Assembly: GCA_945882995.1 (NCBI GenBank)
Contig: CAMCXE010000009.1
Coordinates: forward strand, 1 to 38,980
Reading direction: 5' to 3'
Length of the DNA: 38,980 bases
Origin: Thalassocella blandensis
GTDB taxonomy: Bacteria > Pseudomonadota > Gammaproteobacteria > Pseudomonadales > Cellvibrionaceae
Below the pieces are notes generated by a model. That model saw nothing but the letters and a program-made list of their open reading frames with translations, did no database searches and was not told where the DNA came from. Positions 8,951 to 18,583 of the stretch are shown here, piece after piece. The position numbers were made by a program, and so were the translations under genes. Within the stretch, counting starts at the first letter, position 1; each line of letters starts with the position of its first letter.

Positions 8951-9340
8951 ATGACCAGTTTTGTACTGCTTATTCAAAGCCCGCCTAGTACCCCCGCTAA
9001 TCTGCACGCCCTAAATTTTGCTAAAACCCTGCTAGCCCAAGGGCACGAGCTTCAGCGGCTGTTTTTTTACGGCCAAGGCGTTTACACCGCGTTTAGCGCT
9101 GCGGTAACTCCACACGGGGAATTCGACGCGGGCGACGCATGGCAGCAGCTAGTCGAAGCGCATCATCTCGACGCTGTGGTGTGTATCGCTGCAGCCTTGC
9201 GGCGAGGCGTGCTGGATGAGCCCGAGGCGTTACGCCATGGCAAAGCAGCTAACCTGCTGCGCAAGGGATTTGAACTCGCTGGCCTTGGCATGCTGGTGGA
9301 AAGCATTTTGACCGCCGATCGCTGCATGACCTTTGGTTAA
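8951..9340 (+). CDS. tusD: Sulfurtransferase complex subunit TusD
   Basis: TusD is the persulfide-carrying subunit of the TusBCD complex, which passes sulfur from TusA to TusE for 2-thiolation of the wobble uridine of tRNA Glu, Gln and Lys. The 129-residue DsrE-fold protein has its catalytic cysteine at C78 in VVCIAAALRRGV, exactly the position and motif of E. coli TusD. It is the first of four tus genes (D, C, B, E) with gaps of 6 nt or less. No Shine-Dalgarno sequence is visible. The start codon lies right after a terminator hairpin whose 3' arm contains the only purine run nearby. Confidence 0.96.
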   Translation: MTSFVLLIQSPPSTPANLHALNFAKTLLAQGHELQRLFFYGQGVYTAFSAAVTPHGEFDAGDAWQQLVEAHHLDAVVCIAAALRRGVLDEPEALRHGKAANLLRKGFELAGLGMLVESILTADRCMTFG

Positions 9341-9345
9341 CCTGT

Positions 9346-9699
9346 ATGACAATCAAGTGCTTGGTCATTTTTCGCGAAAGCCCCTATAGCGGCCTGCGCG
9401 CCCGCGAGGGCCTTGAGGCCGTGATGGCAATGGCTGCCTACGACCAACAACCTCAACTGGTGTTTATGGCTGAAGGGGTGTGGCAATTGATGGCTCAACA
9501 GGATGAGCTAGAACGTAAAAATCACAGCAAAATGCTAGCCGCCTTAAGCCTTTATGGTGTTGACCAGTTGTTCGTCCACACGCCGTCGCTAATAGCTCGC
9601 GGATTAAGTCATGCTGCGCTGTTGTTACCCTGCGAGCCACTCGACAACACAACATTGTCTGCGTTAATCGCCCAGTCCCACAAAGTCTTGAGCTTTTAG
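9346..9699 (+). CDS. tusC: Sulfurtransferase complex subunit TusC
   Basis: TusC is the DsrF-like structural subunit of the TusBCD hexamer. It is 117 residues long (E. coli 119). The N-terminus KCLVIFRESPYSGLRAREGL and the central FMAEGVWQLM match the TusC/DsrF pattern. The conserved role is scaffold rather than catalysis, and no strictly placed catalytic cysteine is seen. The gene begins 5 nt after tusD and ends 1 nt before the tusB start, so translation is probably coupled. A shadow frame on the other strand was dismissed. Confidence 0.95.
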   Translation: MTIKCLVIFRESPYSGLRAREGLEAVMAMAAYDQQPQLVFMAEGVWQLMAQQDELERKNHSKMLAALSLYGVDQLFVHTPSLIARGLSHAALLLPCEPLDNTTLSALIAQSHKVLSF

Positions 9700-9700
9700 C

Positions 9701-9979
9701 ATGTGCCTACACTTAGTTTACCGATCATCTGGGCAATCCAATGCGTTAGCGCAATGCTTGGCGGTTTATGCGCCTGGCGATGCGCTTTTGCTGCTTGGCG
9801 ACGCGGTTTACAGCCTCCTCGACACCACTCTCAACCTACCACAAACCGTGCTGGCGCTTGGAAATGACTGGGAACCGCGACTTAAGGGCCTGCAGCCACC
9901 CAAGAATGCCAAACTAATCGACTATGCCACATGGCTAGACTTGGCCATTGCACATCCACAATCGGTAACCTGGGCGTGA
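9701..9979 (+). CDS. tusB: Sulfurtransferase complex subunit TusB
   Basis: TusB is the smallest TusBCD subunit, DsrH-like, at 92 residues (E. coli 95). The N-terminus MCLHLVYRSS and the segment PGDALLLLGDAVYSLLD are characteristic. The ATG begins one base after the tusC stop. Downstream, the sequence TGAGATGCCGTGA contains the tusB stop and a decoy ATG that hits a stop after two codons, so the next gene must use GTG. Confidence 0.93.
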   Translation: MCLHLVYRSSGQSNALAQCLAVYAPGDALLLLGDAVYSLLDTTLNLPQTVLALGNDWEPRLKGLQPPKNAKLIDYATWLDLAIAHPQSVTWA

Positions 9980-9985
9980 GATGCC

Positions 9986-10303
9986 GTGAATCCTAGCCCG
10001 GCACGCGACCAAGAGGGTTTTTTACTGGACTTACAAGCCTGGAACGAAGACCTAGCCGCAGTCATCGCGCAGGAAGTGGGCGTGCCTTTAGATGCAGGCC
10101 ACTGGGAATTGGTATACCTCATCCGCTCGTTTTATGCGGAATTTGACCTTTCTCCGTCGATGCGCCCGCTCATTAAATACGCCGGGCAAAAATTAGGACC
10201 TGACAAGGGTAAAAGCCTGTATTTTTTGTCGTTATTTCCTGGCAGTCCGGCCAAGTTGCTGGCCAAAATTGCTGGCCTGCCAAAACCGGAAAATTGCCTT
10301 TAG
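9986..10303 (+). CDS. tusE: TusE/DsrC family sulfurtransferase
   Basis: TusE accepts persulfide sulfur from TusD and delivers it to MnmA for tRNA 2-thiouridine synthesis. The 105-residue protein carries the DsrC-fold segment HWELVYLIRSFYAEFD and ends in PENCL, with the single essential cysteine at the penultimate position, as in E. coli TusE. It lacks the second C-terminal Cys of dissimilatory DsrC, so the tRNA role is favoured over sulfur oxidation. The start is GTG at 9986, because the nearby ATG at 9981 is followed by a stop two codons later. It is the last gene of the tus set. Confidence 0.95.
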   Translation: MNPSPARDQEGFLLDLQAWNEDLAAVIAQEVGVPLDAGHWELVYLIRSFYAEFDLSPSMRPLIKYAGQKLGPDKGKSLYFLSLFPGSPAKLLAKIAGLPKPENCL

Positions 10304-10428
10304 CATCGGCCAATCCATGGCTTTTTGACCCTGCCCGCACGTAGCTGACCAGTTATGTGAATGGAGTCATGTCGCCAAGGGTGCAAGCGCATTACACTCT
10401 AACGTTTAACCATTCAGCGGCTGTCGTT

Positions 10429-11628
10429 ATGCGCAACTCAATTTCTAGGGCCCTTCTCATCGTGTTTTGCCTAACCTGCGCTAATCAGGTGAACGCGCAC
10501 GCACGCTGGGCATTAGATGGGCTGGTGAAACCACGCAACAACTCCACGGGCCTGAAAACCGGCCCCTGCGGCGGCATCGCCCGCACCAATACACCCGTGC
10601 AACTGCAAAGCGGGTCTGTGGTGGACGTAAAATTCGAGACGGTTATTTACCACCAAGGCGTGTTCAAAATTTATTTTTCGCCGAGCAACGACCAAAATTT
10701 TGTATTGTTAGCGGATAACATTCCCGATTACGCCGACAAACCTTTTCAAACCTATAAACTTACGCTGCCAAACCAAGAGTGCAACGGCTGCACCCTCCAA
10801 CTCATTCAAACCATGCCCGACCATGGACCCAATAGCCTGTACTACTCCTGTGCGGATATCCAATTGGTGAAGCCTACGATGACGGACATAGTGCCGCCGG
10901 CGGCTGTAACCAACTTAAGCGCTCAACAACAGGATAAGCATTTAAGTTTGAGCTGGGCCAACCCTAGCGCGGACTATTTTAAAACGCTGGTATTACAGGC
11001 CTCTCAACCTGTTCAGGCCACCCCCAATTCAGGCACGGCGTATCAAGTGGGGGATGGCATTGGCAATGCCAAAGTGGTGGCTAATGCCGCAAGTAATCAA
11101 TTTGCATCGACGGATCTGCCCCTTCAACAAACTACGTACTTTGCCGTGATCGCGTACGACGGCGCGCACAACTACGCCACGCCTAAACTTGCCAGCGGAC
11201 AAGTATTGCCAGCGCCGAATATCGCACCACAAATTAGCCTGAGCGCCGAACAAAGCACCGTTATTACTTCGCAAATAAATACCGCAGACGGTCCGGTCGT
11301 AGTTCAAGCCCGCATGACGGATGCCAATACCACAGACACTCACTCTTATGATTGGTCTGCTAAGGATTACCGCCTTGTGGATACAGACAATAACCCATCA
11401 ACCTTCACCTTCAACCCCGAAAATTTGCCGGCGGACACCTACAAAATTGTGGCAACGGTGAAAGATTCGGGTATGCCGCCATTGAGCACGAAGGCCACAC
11501 TCGAGCTGCAATTTAACGAGCCTTTTATACGCGGCGGCGCACTCGACGCATTCTATTGCGCGTTGCTGGCACTGGCGTTGATTTTGGGTGGAGCCAAGAT
11601 GGATCGATATTGCAAAGACTCAAAATAA
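10429..11628 (+). CDS. Secreted polysaccharide monooxygenase-like protein (SCE4755-type) with C-terminal sorting-like tail
   Basis: The 399-residue precursor has a signal peptide (residues 1-23) predicted to be cut at VNA|HARW, leaving His24 as the new N-terminus. An N-terminal His together with a second buried His (H75 in VIYHQGVF) is the copper histidine brace of lytic polysaccharide monooxygenases. GLKTGPCGG (C47), CNGC (C118, C121) and LYYSCADI (C141) fit the SCE4755 family as I know it. A fibronectin-III-like domain (about 155-260) and a PKD/cadherin-like domain (about 265-365) follow. The tail RGGALD, a hydrophobic helix and a short basic end resembles GlyGly-CTERM-type sorting signals. 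I chose the ATG at 10429 for the signal peptide; an upstream ATG at 10357 is in frame. Oxidase activity is inferred, not shown. Confidence 0.75.
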   Translation: MRNSISRALLIVFCLTCANQVNAHARWALDGLVKPRNNSTGLKTGPCGGIARTNTPVQLQSGSVVDVKFETVIYHQGVFKIYFSPSNDQNFVLLADNIPDYADKPFQTYKLTLPNQECNGCTLQLIQTMPDHGPNSLYYSCADIQLVKPTMTDIVPPAAVTNLSAQQQDKHLSLSWANPSADYFKTLVLQASQPVQATPNSGTAYQVGDGIGNAKVVANAASNQFASTDLPLQQTTYFAVIAYDGAHNYATPKLASGQVLPAPNIAPQISLSAEQSTVITSQINTADGPVVVQARMTDANTTDTHSYDWSAKDYRLVDTDNNPSTFTFNPENLPADTYKIVATVKDSGMPPLSTKATLELQFNEPFIRGGALDAFYCALLALALILGGAKMDRYCKDSK

Positions 11629-11746
11629 CCACTGATAAGCGGGGCTAGGCAGCCCTCAACCCTGCCCTGAGCAGCCGCAGAATCTCGCCAGAGCAAACAA
11701 CGGTGGCGGTTGGCGACAATGATTTCGCCTAACTTATATGCCTAGG

Positions 11747-11920
11747 TTCAACCTAGACACCTCAGTTGGGCGCCAAAAAGCTGTGCAATCCATTGGTGTG
11801 ATTAGTGAAAGTTAAATTTGGCGGGCAACCTGGTTGGTTGTTCGCCAAATTTAACTTTTGCTAGGCGCTGCCCGGGGGTTGCGCAGACTTTGGTGATCCA
11901 ACTGAGGTTTCTAGGTTCAA
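11747..11920 (+). repeat. palindromic intergenic element, copy A
   Basis: Terminal inverted repeats of 23 bp with two mismatches (11747-11769 and 11898-11920; core AACCTAG...CCTCAGTTGG) enclose a perfect 16-bp inner stem (11808-11823 with 11843-11858) and a 19-nt loop, GGCAACCTGGTTGGTTGTT. It has no coding capacity. It lies between the convergent ends of the secreted protein and the OmpA-like lipoprotein; the rest of this 332-bp gap holds only the hairpin at 11921-11954. Copy B has the same loop and ends but a different inner stem. Confidence 0.9.
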
Positions 11921-11954
11921 CCCCCATAACAGATGGCTTCGCCTGTTATGGGGG
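11921..11954 (-). terminator. 12-bp hairpin after the OmpA-like gene
   Basis: CCCCCATAACAG (11921-11932) pairs perfectly with CTGTTATGGGGG (11943-11954), and GGCTTCGCC forms a small extra helix in the loop. It begins 6 nt beyond the stop of the minus-strand lipoprotein gene and abuts repeat copy A. The T-run is short, so termination may be partial. Confidence 0.5.
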
Positions 11955-11960
11955 CGCAAT

Positions 11961-12611
11961 CTACTCTAAAGACTCTAGCTCCAGCTCCACTCGGCGATTT
12001 TGCTGACGGCCGGCGTCCGAATCATTGCTGGCAATTGGATAGCGCTCGCCAAACCCTTCCGCGCTGACGCGCCCAGCTGGCACACGCTGATCCACAAGAA
12101 AATATTTCACAGCGCTGGCTCGCTCCTCGCTAAGCCGCTGATTGGTTGCGTCGCTGCCCACTGAGTCAGTGTGGCCTGCAACGTGAACGCGCGTGTCTTT
12201 GAATTCTTTTATGACATCCACCACCGAATCCAACACGCTAAAAAAATCCGCACGAATGTTGGCACTGCCGGTGGCGAAGGTGATGTTGCCCGGCATGATT
12301 AGTTTGATATTTTTACCGTCGCGCTGCACCCGCACACCACTGCCCTGCAACTTCTCACGCAAGACTTTTTCCTGGCGATCCATGTAATAACCCGTGCTGC
12401 CGCCCACAGCGGCGCCAACCGCCGCACCGCGCAGCAAGCCCTTGGAGCGATCCTGTTTACTGGATGTCAAACCACCCAGCACAGCACCAGCCACAGCACC
12501 AATGCCGGCTCCCTTTGCTGTATTACTGGTTTTGCGCTCACCGGTATAAGGGTCGTTGGTGGCGCAAGCTGTCAGTGCTAAGGTCATTAGGGTCACGTAA
12601 ATTATTTTCAT
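11961..12611 (-). CDS. OmpA-family outer-membrane lipoprotein with glycine zipper
   Basis: This 216-residue lipoprotein has a signal sequence with the lipobox LTAC (Cys16 lipidated). Next comes a glycine-zipper segment (GAGIGAVAGAVLGGL, about 34-48, then GAAVGAAVGGSTGYYMD), and then an OmpA C-terminal peptidoglycan-binding domain (about 105-216). Its signatures are VHVAGHTDSVG, NQRLSEERASAV and QQNRRVELEL. It resembles YiaD and should tether the outer membrane to the cell wall by binding diaminopimelate. In Pseudomonas a glycine-zipper lipoprotein gene also lies in the suhB-secF neighbourhood. The cat codon at 12609-12611 encodes ATG, with AGGAC just upstream. It has its own hairpin downstream. 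Confidence 0.9.
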   Translation of the reverse strand: MKIIYVTLMTLALTACATNDPYTGERKTSNTAKGAGIGAVAGAVLGGLTSSKQDRSKGLLRGAAVGAAVGGSTGYYMDRQEKVLREKLQGSGVRVQRDGKNIKLIMPGNITFATGSANIRADFFSVLDSVVDVIKEFKDTRVHVAGHTDSVGSDATNQRLSEERASAVKYFLVDQRVPAGRVSAEGFGERYPIASNDSDAGRQQNRRVELELESLE

Positions 12612-12722
12612 AAAAAGTCCTCGTGGGTTGTAGGTTAATAGGCCACCAGCTCTTTGTAGAACTCGAGACAGTTTGCGCCTCCAGATTCGAATTGCAAATG
12701 CATTTCCCCAAAGCCAGCTGGC

Positions 12723-12888
12723 TTAAACCTAGAAGCCTCAGTTGGGCGCCAAAAAGCTGTGTACTCCACGGGTGTGATTAGTGAAAGTTAAAAATCACGG
12801 GCAACCTGGTTGGTTGTTCGTGATTTTTACTTTTGCTAGGCGCAGCCTGGCGCAGACTTTGGTGATCCAACTGAGGTTTCTAGGTTAA
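12723..12888 (+). repeat. palindromic intergenic element, copy B
   Basis: It has the same ends as copy A (20-bp terminal inverted repeats with one mismatch: 12726-12745 and 12867-12886) and the identical 19-nt loop (12800-12818). The inner stem (12784-12799 with 12819-12833) differs from copy A at five consecutive positions, and all five changes are compensated in the opposite arm; one bulge is present. It occupies most of the 366-bp gap between the divergent OmpA-like gene and queA, ending 90 bp before queA. Nothing else recognisable is in this gap. Confidence 0.9.
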
Positions 12889-12977
12889 ATGCCGTAGGCC
12901 GTCTCGTTGGCCAGAGGAACATGGCACCGCGCCGCCGTTTCCAGTAACCTTGCGCGCCTGTTTTTAAGGGTTGTTCC

Positions 12978-15166
<2,189 letters not shown>

Positions 15167-15264
15167 TCGATCACTCATCCGCATTAAAAGCTGGTTATAA
15201 TCGCCGCCCTTTGACACTACCCTAATGCCCACGGGCAAACTCTTACAGTGATTTGGATTTTTAC

Positions 15265-17145
15265 ATGAAACCCTATCCGTTTTGGAAGTACCTCATTCTC
15301 ATAGTAGCCACCCTATTAGGCGGCGTTTACTCACTACCGAATATTTACCTGCCCGACCCCGCCGTACAGGTTTCCGGTTATTCCTCCCAATACAAGGTTA
15401 ATCAAGCCATATTGGAAAAGGCAGAAGCGGCGCTTAAAGCCGGCCAAGTGCAGATTCTGCGCAGCGAGCTGACAGCCAACAACATCACCATTCGCCTCAC
15501 CAAAACTGAAGACCAACACACCGCACAGGTGCTACTGGAACAGGCGATTAACGACCAAACTGGCAAGCTAGGGGCCAACTATGTTGTAGCACTCAATAAA
15601 GCCGCTACCACGCCAGAATGGCTAACCAACATTGGCGCCAAGCCATTAAACCTAGGTTTGGATTTGGCCGGTGGTGTGCATTTTGTGCTGGAAGTGGACA
15701 CCCCAAAATCCGTGAATGACCGCATGGTTGACCTCGAAGAAGTGATAAAAAAAGCGGTGCGCGACGCACGAATTTTCAACGTGGACATCAAGCGTAAAAA
15801 CGCGGAATTCACACTAAGCGCCAAAGACCCTGCCAGCCAAGACGCCATAATTAAAGTCGTTACCGACACCCTGCCCGAACTGGCCCGCACCAGCGGCACC
15901 GAAGCCGATGGCTCTGTATGGGTAAAAGCGCAAATAACTGAGCTGGCGATTAAAGAAATCGAAGAACACGCGATTTCACAAACCCTTACTACCCTGCGCA
16001 ACCGCGTGAACGAACTGGGTGTTGCCGAACCCCTAGTACAGCGCCAAGGGCGCAACCGCATCATCGTTGAATTGCCAGGCATGCAAGACCCCGCCAAAGC
16101 CAAAGCCATCATTGGTAAAACTGCAAATTTGGAATTCCGCCTAGAGGCCAACGAAACCTCAACCAGCAAGGAACATTTTGACTTCCGCGATGAAGCAGAA
16201 CAGCGCCGATTTGGCGGCGCTTATTTGGAGCGCCGGCCCATTGTGAAAGGGGAGGACGTAGTGGGCGCTCAGCCAGGTTTTGACCCAGACACCAGCCAAC
16301 CTCAGGTGAACATTTCGCTAAGTGCAGACGGTGGTGCCGATATGCACCGTGCCACTTACAAAAATGTGGGGCGCAAACTCGGCGTGGTATTTATTGAATA
16401 CCGCACCAGCACCCTGATGACCAAAAATGAAGCCGGCGAGCCGGTTGCGCAAACGGTACAGATTCCCGAACGCCGCATTATCAGCCTCGCCACCATTCAA
16501 AGTGCCTTGGGGCGAGAATTCCGCACCACCGGCCTAGGGCAAGAAGAAGCGCGCGAACTAGCCCTATTGTTACGTGCAGGCTCTTTGCCTGCGCCCATGA
16601 AATTTGTTGAGGAACGGGTAATCGGCCCCTCGCTGGGCGCAGAAAACATTGAGAAAGGCTTGAATTCCGCCCTTTATGGCTTTATCGCCGTAGCAGCTTT
16701 TATGCTGTTGGCGTACAAGGTGTTCGGCCTTACCGCCAATATCGCCTTAGTGCTTAACCTATTTTTACTGCTGTCGCTTATGGCCATGTTCGGCGCCACC
16801 ATCACCCTGCCGGGTATAGGGGGTATCGTGTTGACCATGGGTATTGCGGTGGACGCCAACGTACTGATCTTCTCGCGGATTAAGGAAGAGCTACGCGCAG
16901 GGCTATCGCCCCAAAGTGCCATAGTCGCCGGCTTCGACCGCGCCTTCCTCACCATTGTGGACTCGCACTTAACCACCCTGCTAGTAGCTGCCATTTTGTT
17001 TGGCGTAGGTACCGGCCCAGTGAAAGGCTTTGCGGCCACCTTATTTGTAGGGATTTTAACCTCCCTGTTCAGTTCGATTATGGGCTCCAGAGCCCTGATT
17101 TATCTCATCTACGGCAACCGCCACGTAACCAAACTCCATATTTAA
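15265..17145 (+). CDS. secD: Protein translocase subunit SecD
   Basis: SecD is an inner-membrane RND-family subunit that uses the proton gradient to pull preproteins through SecYEG. The 626-residue protein (E. coli 615) has an N-terminal membrane segment (KYLILIVATLLGGVY), large periplasmic P1 domains and the conserved LGLDLAGGVHFVLEV. Five more membrane segments follow from about residue 470, with GIAVDANVLIFSRIKEELR as the RND signature. I chose the ATG at 15265 (MKPYPFWKYL, like MLNRYPLWKYV); a TTG four codons earlier is possible. A TATAAT at 15196-15201 may be part of its own promoter, though no -35 box is clear. Confidence 0.97.
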   Translation: MKPYPFWKYLILIVATLLGGVYSLPNIYLPDPAVQVSGYSSQYKVNQAILEKAEAALKAGQVQILRSELTANNITIRLTKTEDQHTAQVLLEQAINDQTGKLGANYVVALNKAATTPEWLTNIGAKPLNLGLDLAGGVHFVLEVDTPKSVNDRMVDLEEVIKKAVRDARIFNVDIKRKNAEFTLSAKDPASQDAIIKVVTDTLPELARTSGTEADGSVWVKAQITELAIKEIEEHAISQTLTTLRNRVNELGVAEPLVQRQGRNRIIVELPGMQDPAKAKAIIGKTANLEFRLEANETSTSKEHFDFRDEAEQRRFGGAYLERRPIVKGEDVVGAQPGFDPDTSQPQVNISLSADGGADMHRATYKNVGRKLGVVFIEYRTSTLMTKNEAGEPVAQTVQIPERRIISLATIQSALGREFRTTGLGQEEARELALLLRAGSLPAPMKFVEERVIGPSLGAENIEKGLNSALYGFIAVAAFMLLAYKVFGLTANIALVLNLFLLLSLMAMFGATITLPGIGGIVLTMGIAVDANVLIFSRIKEELRAGLSPQSAIVAGFDRAFLTIVDSHLTTLLVAAILFGVGTGPVKGFAATLFVGILTSLFSSIMGSRALIYLIYGNRHVTKLHI

Positions 17146-17163
17146 TCGCCGAGGAATCCGTTC

Positions 17164-18099
17164 ATGAGCGAACAAAAAAGTATTAATTTCATGGGAGAAC
17201 CGCTTCGTCGCAACTTGATGATGCTTTCCCTTGCCTTAACCATCGCCTGTTTTGTCTGTTTTGCAGTAAAGGGTTTTCATTTTGGTTTAGATTTTACCGG
17301 TGGCACCTCCATCGAACTGCATTATGAGCAAGCTCCAGTGCTTGATGAGGTGCGAGAAACCTTGGTCAGCGCAGGCTACCCATCAGCCGTGGTGATCAAC
17401 TTCGGTGGCCCCAACGATATTATGGTGCGGGTGCAAAGTGCTGAAGCCGACGAACATCTAGCCAAAAATCTTACCGAAGTACTACGCAAGGCATCAGCCG
17501 CTAATAAAATAACGGAAAAACAAAGCGGATATGTTGGACCTCATGTGGGGGAGGAACTGCTAAACGCCGGTGGTTTGGGCCTGTTGATGGCGCTTTTTGG
17601 TGTGTTTTTATTGGTTGCCATGCGCTTCCAAATGAAGTTCGCCGCCGGTTCCATTTTGGCGCTGATTCACGACGTAGTGCTCACGCTGGGCGTATTTTCC
17701 CTATTCCAATTGGATTTCGACCTTACCGTACTGGCAGCCATATTAACCATTATCGGTTTTTCCATTAACGACTCCATCGTTGTGGCCGACAGGATCCGGG
17801 AAAACTTGCGTACCATGCGCGATATCCCCGTAAAAGAAGTTATTAATATTTCCATCACTCAAACCCTCGACCGAACCCTAATGACCTCGGGTACCGCGAT
17901 TATCAGCGTGTTGGCAATGTTCTTTTTTGGTGGGGACGTTATTCACAACTTCTCCTTGGCGCTTATTTTCGGCATGACTGTAGGAACCTACTCTTCGGTT
18001 TATGTGGCTTCTGGTCTGTTGGTAACACTCAACGTCACGCGTGAGGACTTGGTCCCTACTGAGCGTGCCCGAGGCGAAGAAGTTGACGAAATGCCATAA
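17164..18099 (+). CDS. secF: Protein translocase subunit SecF
   Basis: SecF partners SecD in the SecDF complex. It is 311 residues long (E. coli 323), with six membrane segments. The N-terminal segment is followed by the SecD/F motif FGLDFTGGTSIELHY, and the C-terminal RND core includes GFSINDSIVVADRIRENL and TLMTSGTAIISVLAMFFFGG. It starts 18 nt after secD with GAGGA upstream, so it is in the same operon. It is followed at once by a strong intrinsic terminator, marking the end of the queA-tgt-secD-secF unit. Confidence 0.97.
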   Translation: MSEQKSINFMGEPLRRNLMMLSLALTIACFVCFAVKGFHFGLDFTGGTSIELHYEQAPVLDEVRETLVSAGYPSAVVINFGGPNDIMVRVQSAEADEHLAKNLTEVLRKASAANKITEKQSGYVGPHVGEELLNAGGLGLLMALFGVFLLVAMRFQMKFAAGSILALIHDVVLTLGVFSLFQLDFDLTVLAAILTIIGFSINDSIVVADRIRENLRTMRDIPVKEVINISITQTLDRTLMTSGTAIISVLAMFFFGGDVIHNFSLALIFGMTVGTYSSVYVASGLLVTLNVTREDLVPTERARGEEVDEMP

Positions 18100-18125
18100 A
18101 AAAAGGGCCGCAAGGCCCTTTTTTT
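18099..18125 (+). terminator. intrinsic terminator after secF
   Basis: GGGCC and GGCCC pair around the tetraloop GCAA, with a run of A on the left and a run of T on the right that extend the stem. It overlaps the secF stop region. Confidence 0.92.
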
Positions 18126-18174
18126 ATCCTGTTTCTAGAATGCGCCGCTGTATAGGCAAGCTAACCACCTACAA

Positions 18175-18282
18175 CTAAAAACCTCAGCGGTATCACCGTC
18201 GCCTGCACCACCCTTGCCTAAGTGAACAATGACGAACAACCCTTACAGTTACGGGTCATTGTCCTAGAACCTCCGTTGGGCG
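18175..18282 (-). repeat. palindromic intergenic element, copy E (rearranged, reverse orientation)
   Basis: AAACCTCAGCGGTATCACC matches the reverse of the right end of copies A and B. The inner stem ACAATGAC (18226-18233) / GTCATTGT (18255-18262) is unrelated in sequence to the other copies, but its loop begins GAACAACC like the reverse complement of the A/B loop. A second end, CCTAGAACCTCCGTTGGGCG (18263-18282), follows directly, so the right half is deleted or rearranged. It lies between the secF terminator and the small ORF at 18295-18465; the rest of this 484-bp gap before the kinase gene holds no other recognisable feature. Confidence 0.7.
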
Positions 18283-18294
18283 ACAACATTTGCA

Positions 18295-18465
18295 CTAATG
18301 CTGCTGCAACCTCGCGACTTCCCACATAGACTCACTAGGCAACACCTGCGGCTGACTCACGTCATGCTCATCCAGTAGCGGCTCAGGCAAGGCCGCCTCG
18401 GCCATGGCAATAAACAGCGTACCAATTTCTTCACTAATATTCCGTCGCAACTCCATCCAAGACAT
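18295..18465 (-). CDS. hypothetical small protein (56 residues)
   Basis: A small open frame begins at an ATG at 18465 and ends with TAG at 18295. AGGGTGG lies about 4 nt upstream of the ATG, a credible ribosome-binding site. The product begins MSWMELRRNISEEIGTLFIA and is acidic in the middle (EPLLDEHDV). It has no cysteine, no obvious signal peptide and no membrane segment; the first 25 residues could form an amphipathic helix. I do not recognise it. It is divergent from the hybrid histidine kinase gene 118 nt away and ends 12 nt from repeat copy E. It may be real, but size alone allows chance. Confidence 0.45.
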   Translation of the reverse strand: MSWMELRRNISEEIGTLFIAMAEAALPEPLLDEHDVSQPQVLPSESMWEVARLQQH

Positions 18466-18583
18466 AAACCACCCTGCTCTTTTGACTCTCGTGAATTGAG
18501 TATAGACTCCACTTTTCGGCGGCCTCAGTCGAAATAACTCTAGCCAACAAGCAAATCATCATTAGCGGTTCTAAGGAATTGGC

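Noticed and set aside
11747-12888. Interpretation of copies A and B as integron attC sites
   Set aside because: GTTGGGC and ATCCAAC resemble the attC core boxes, but their order is reversed relative to attC, no integrase is present, and the flanking genes are ordinary chromosomal genes.
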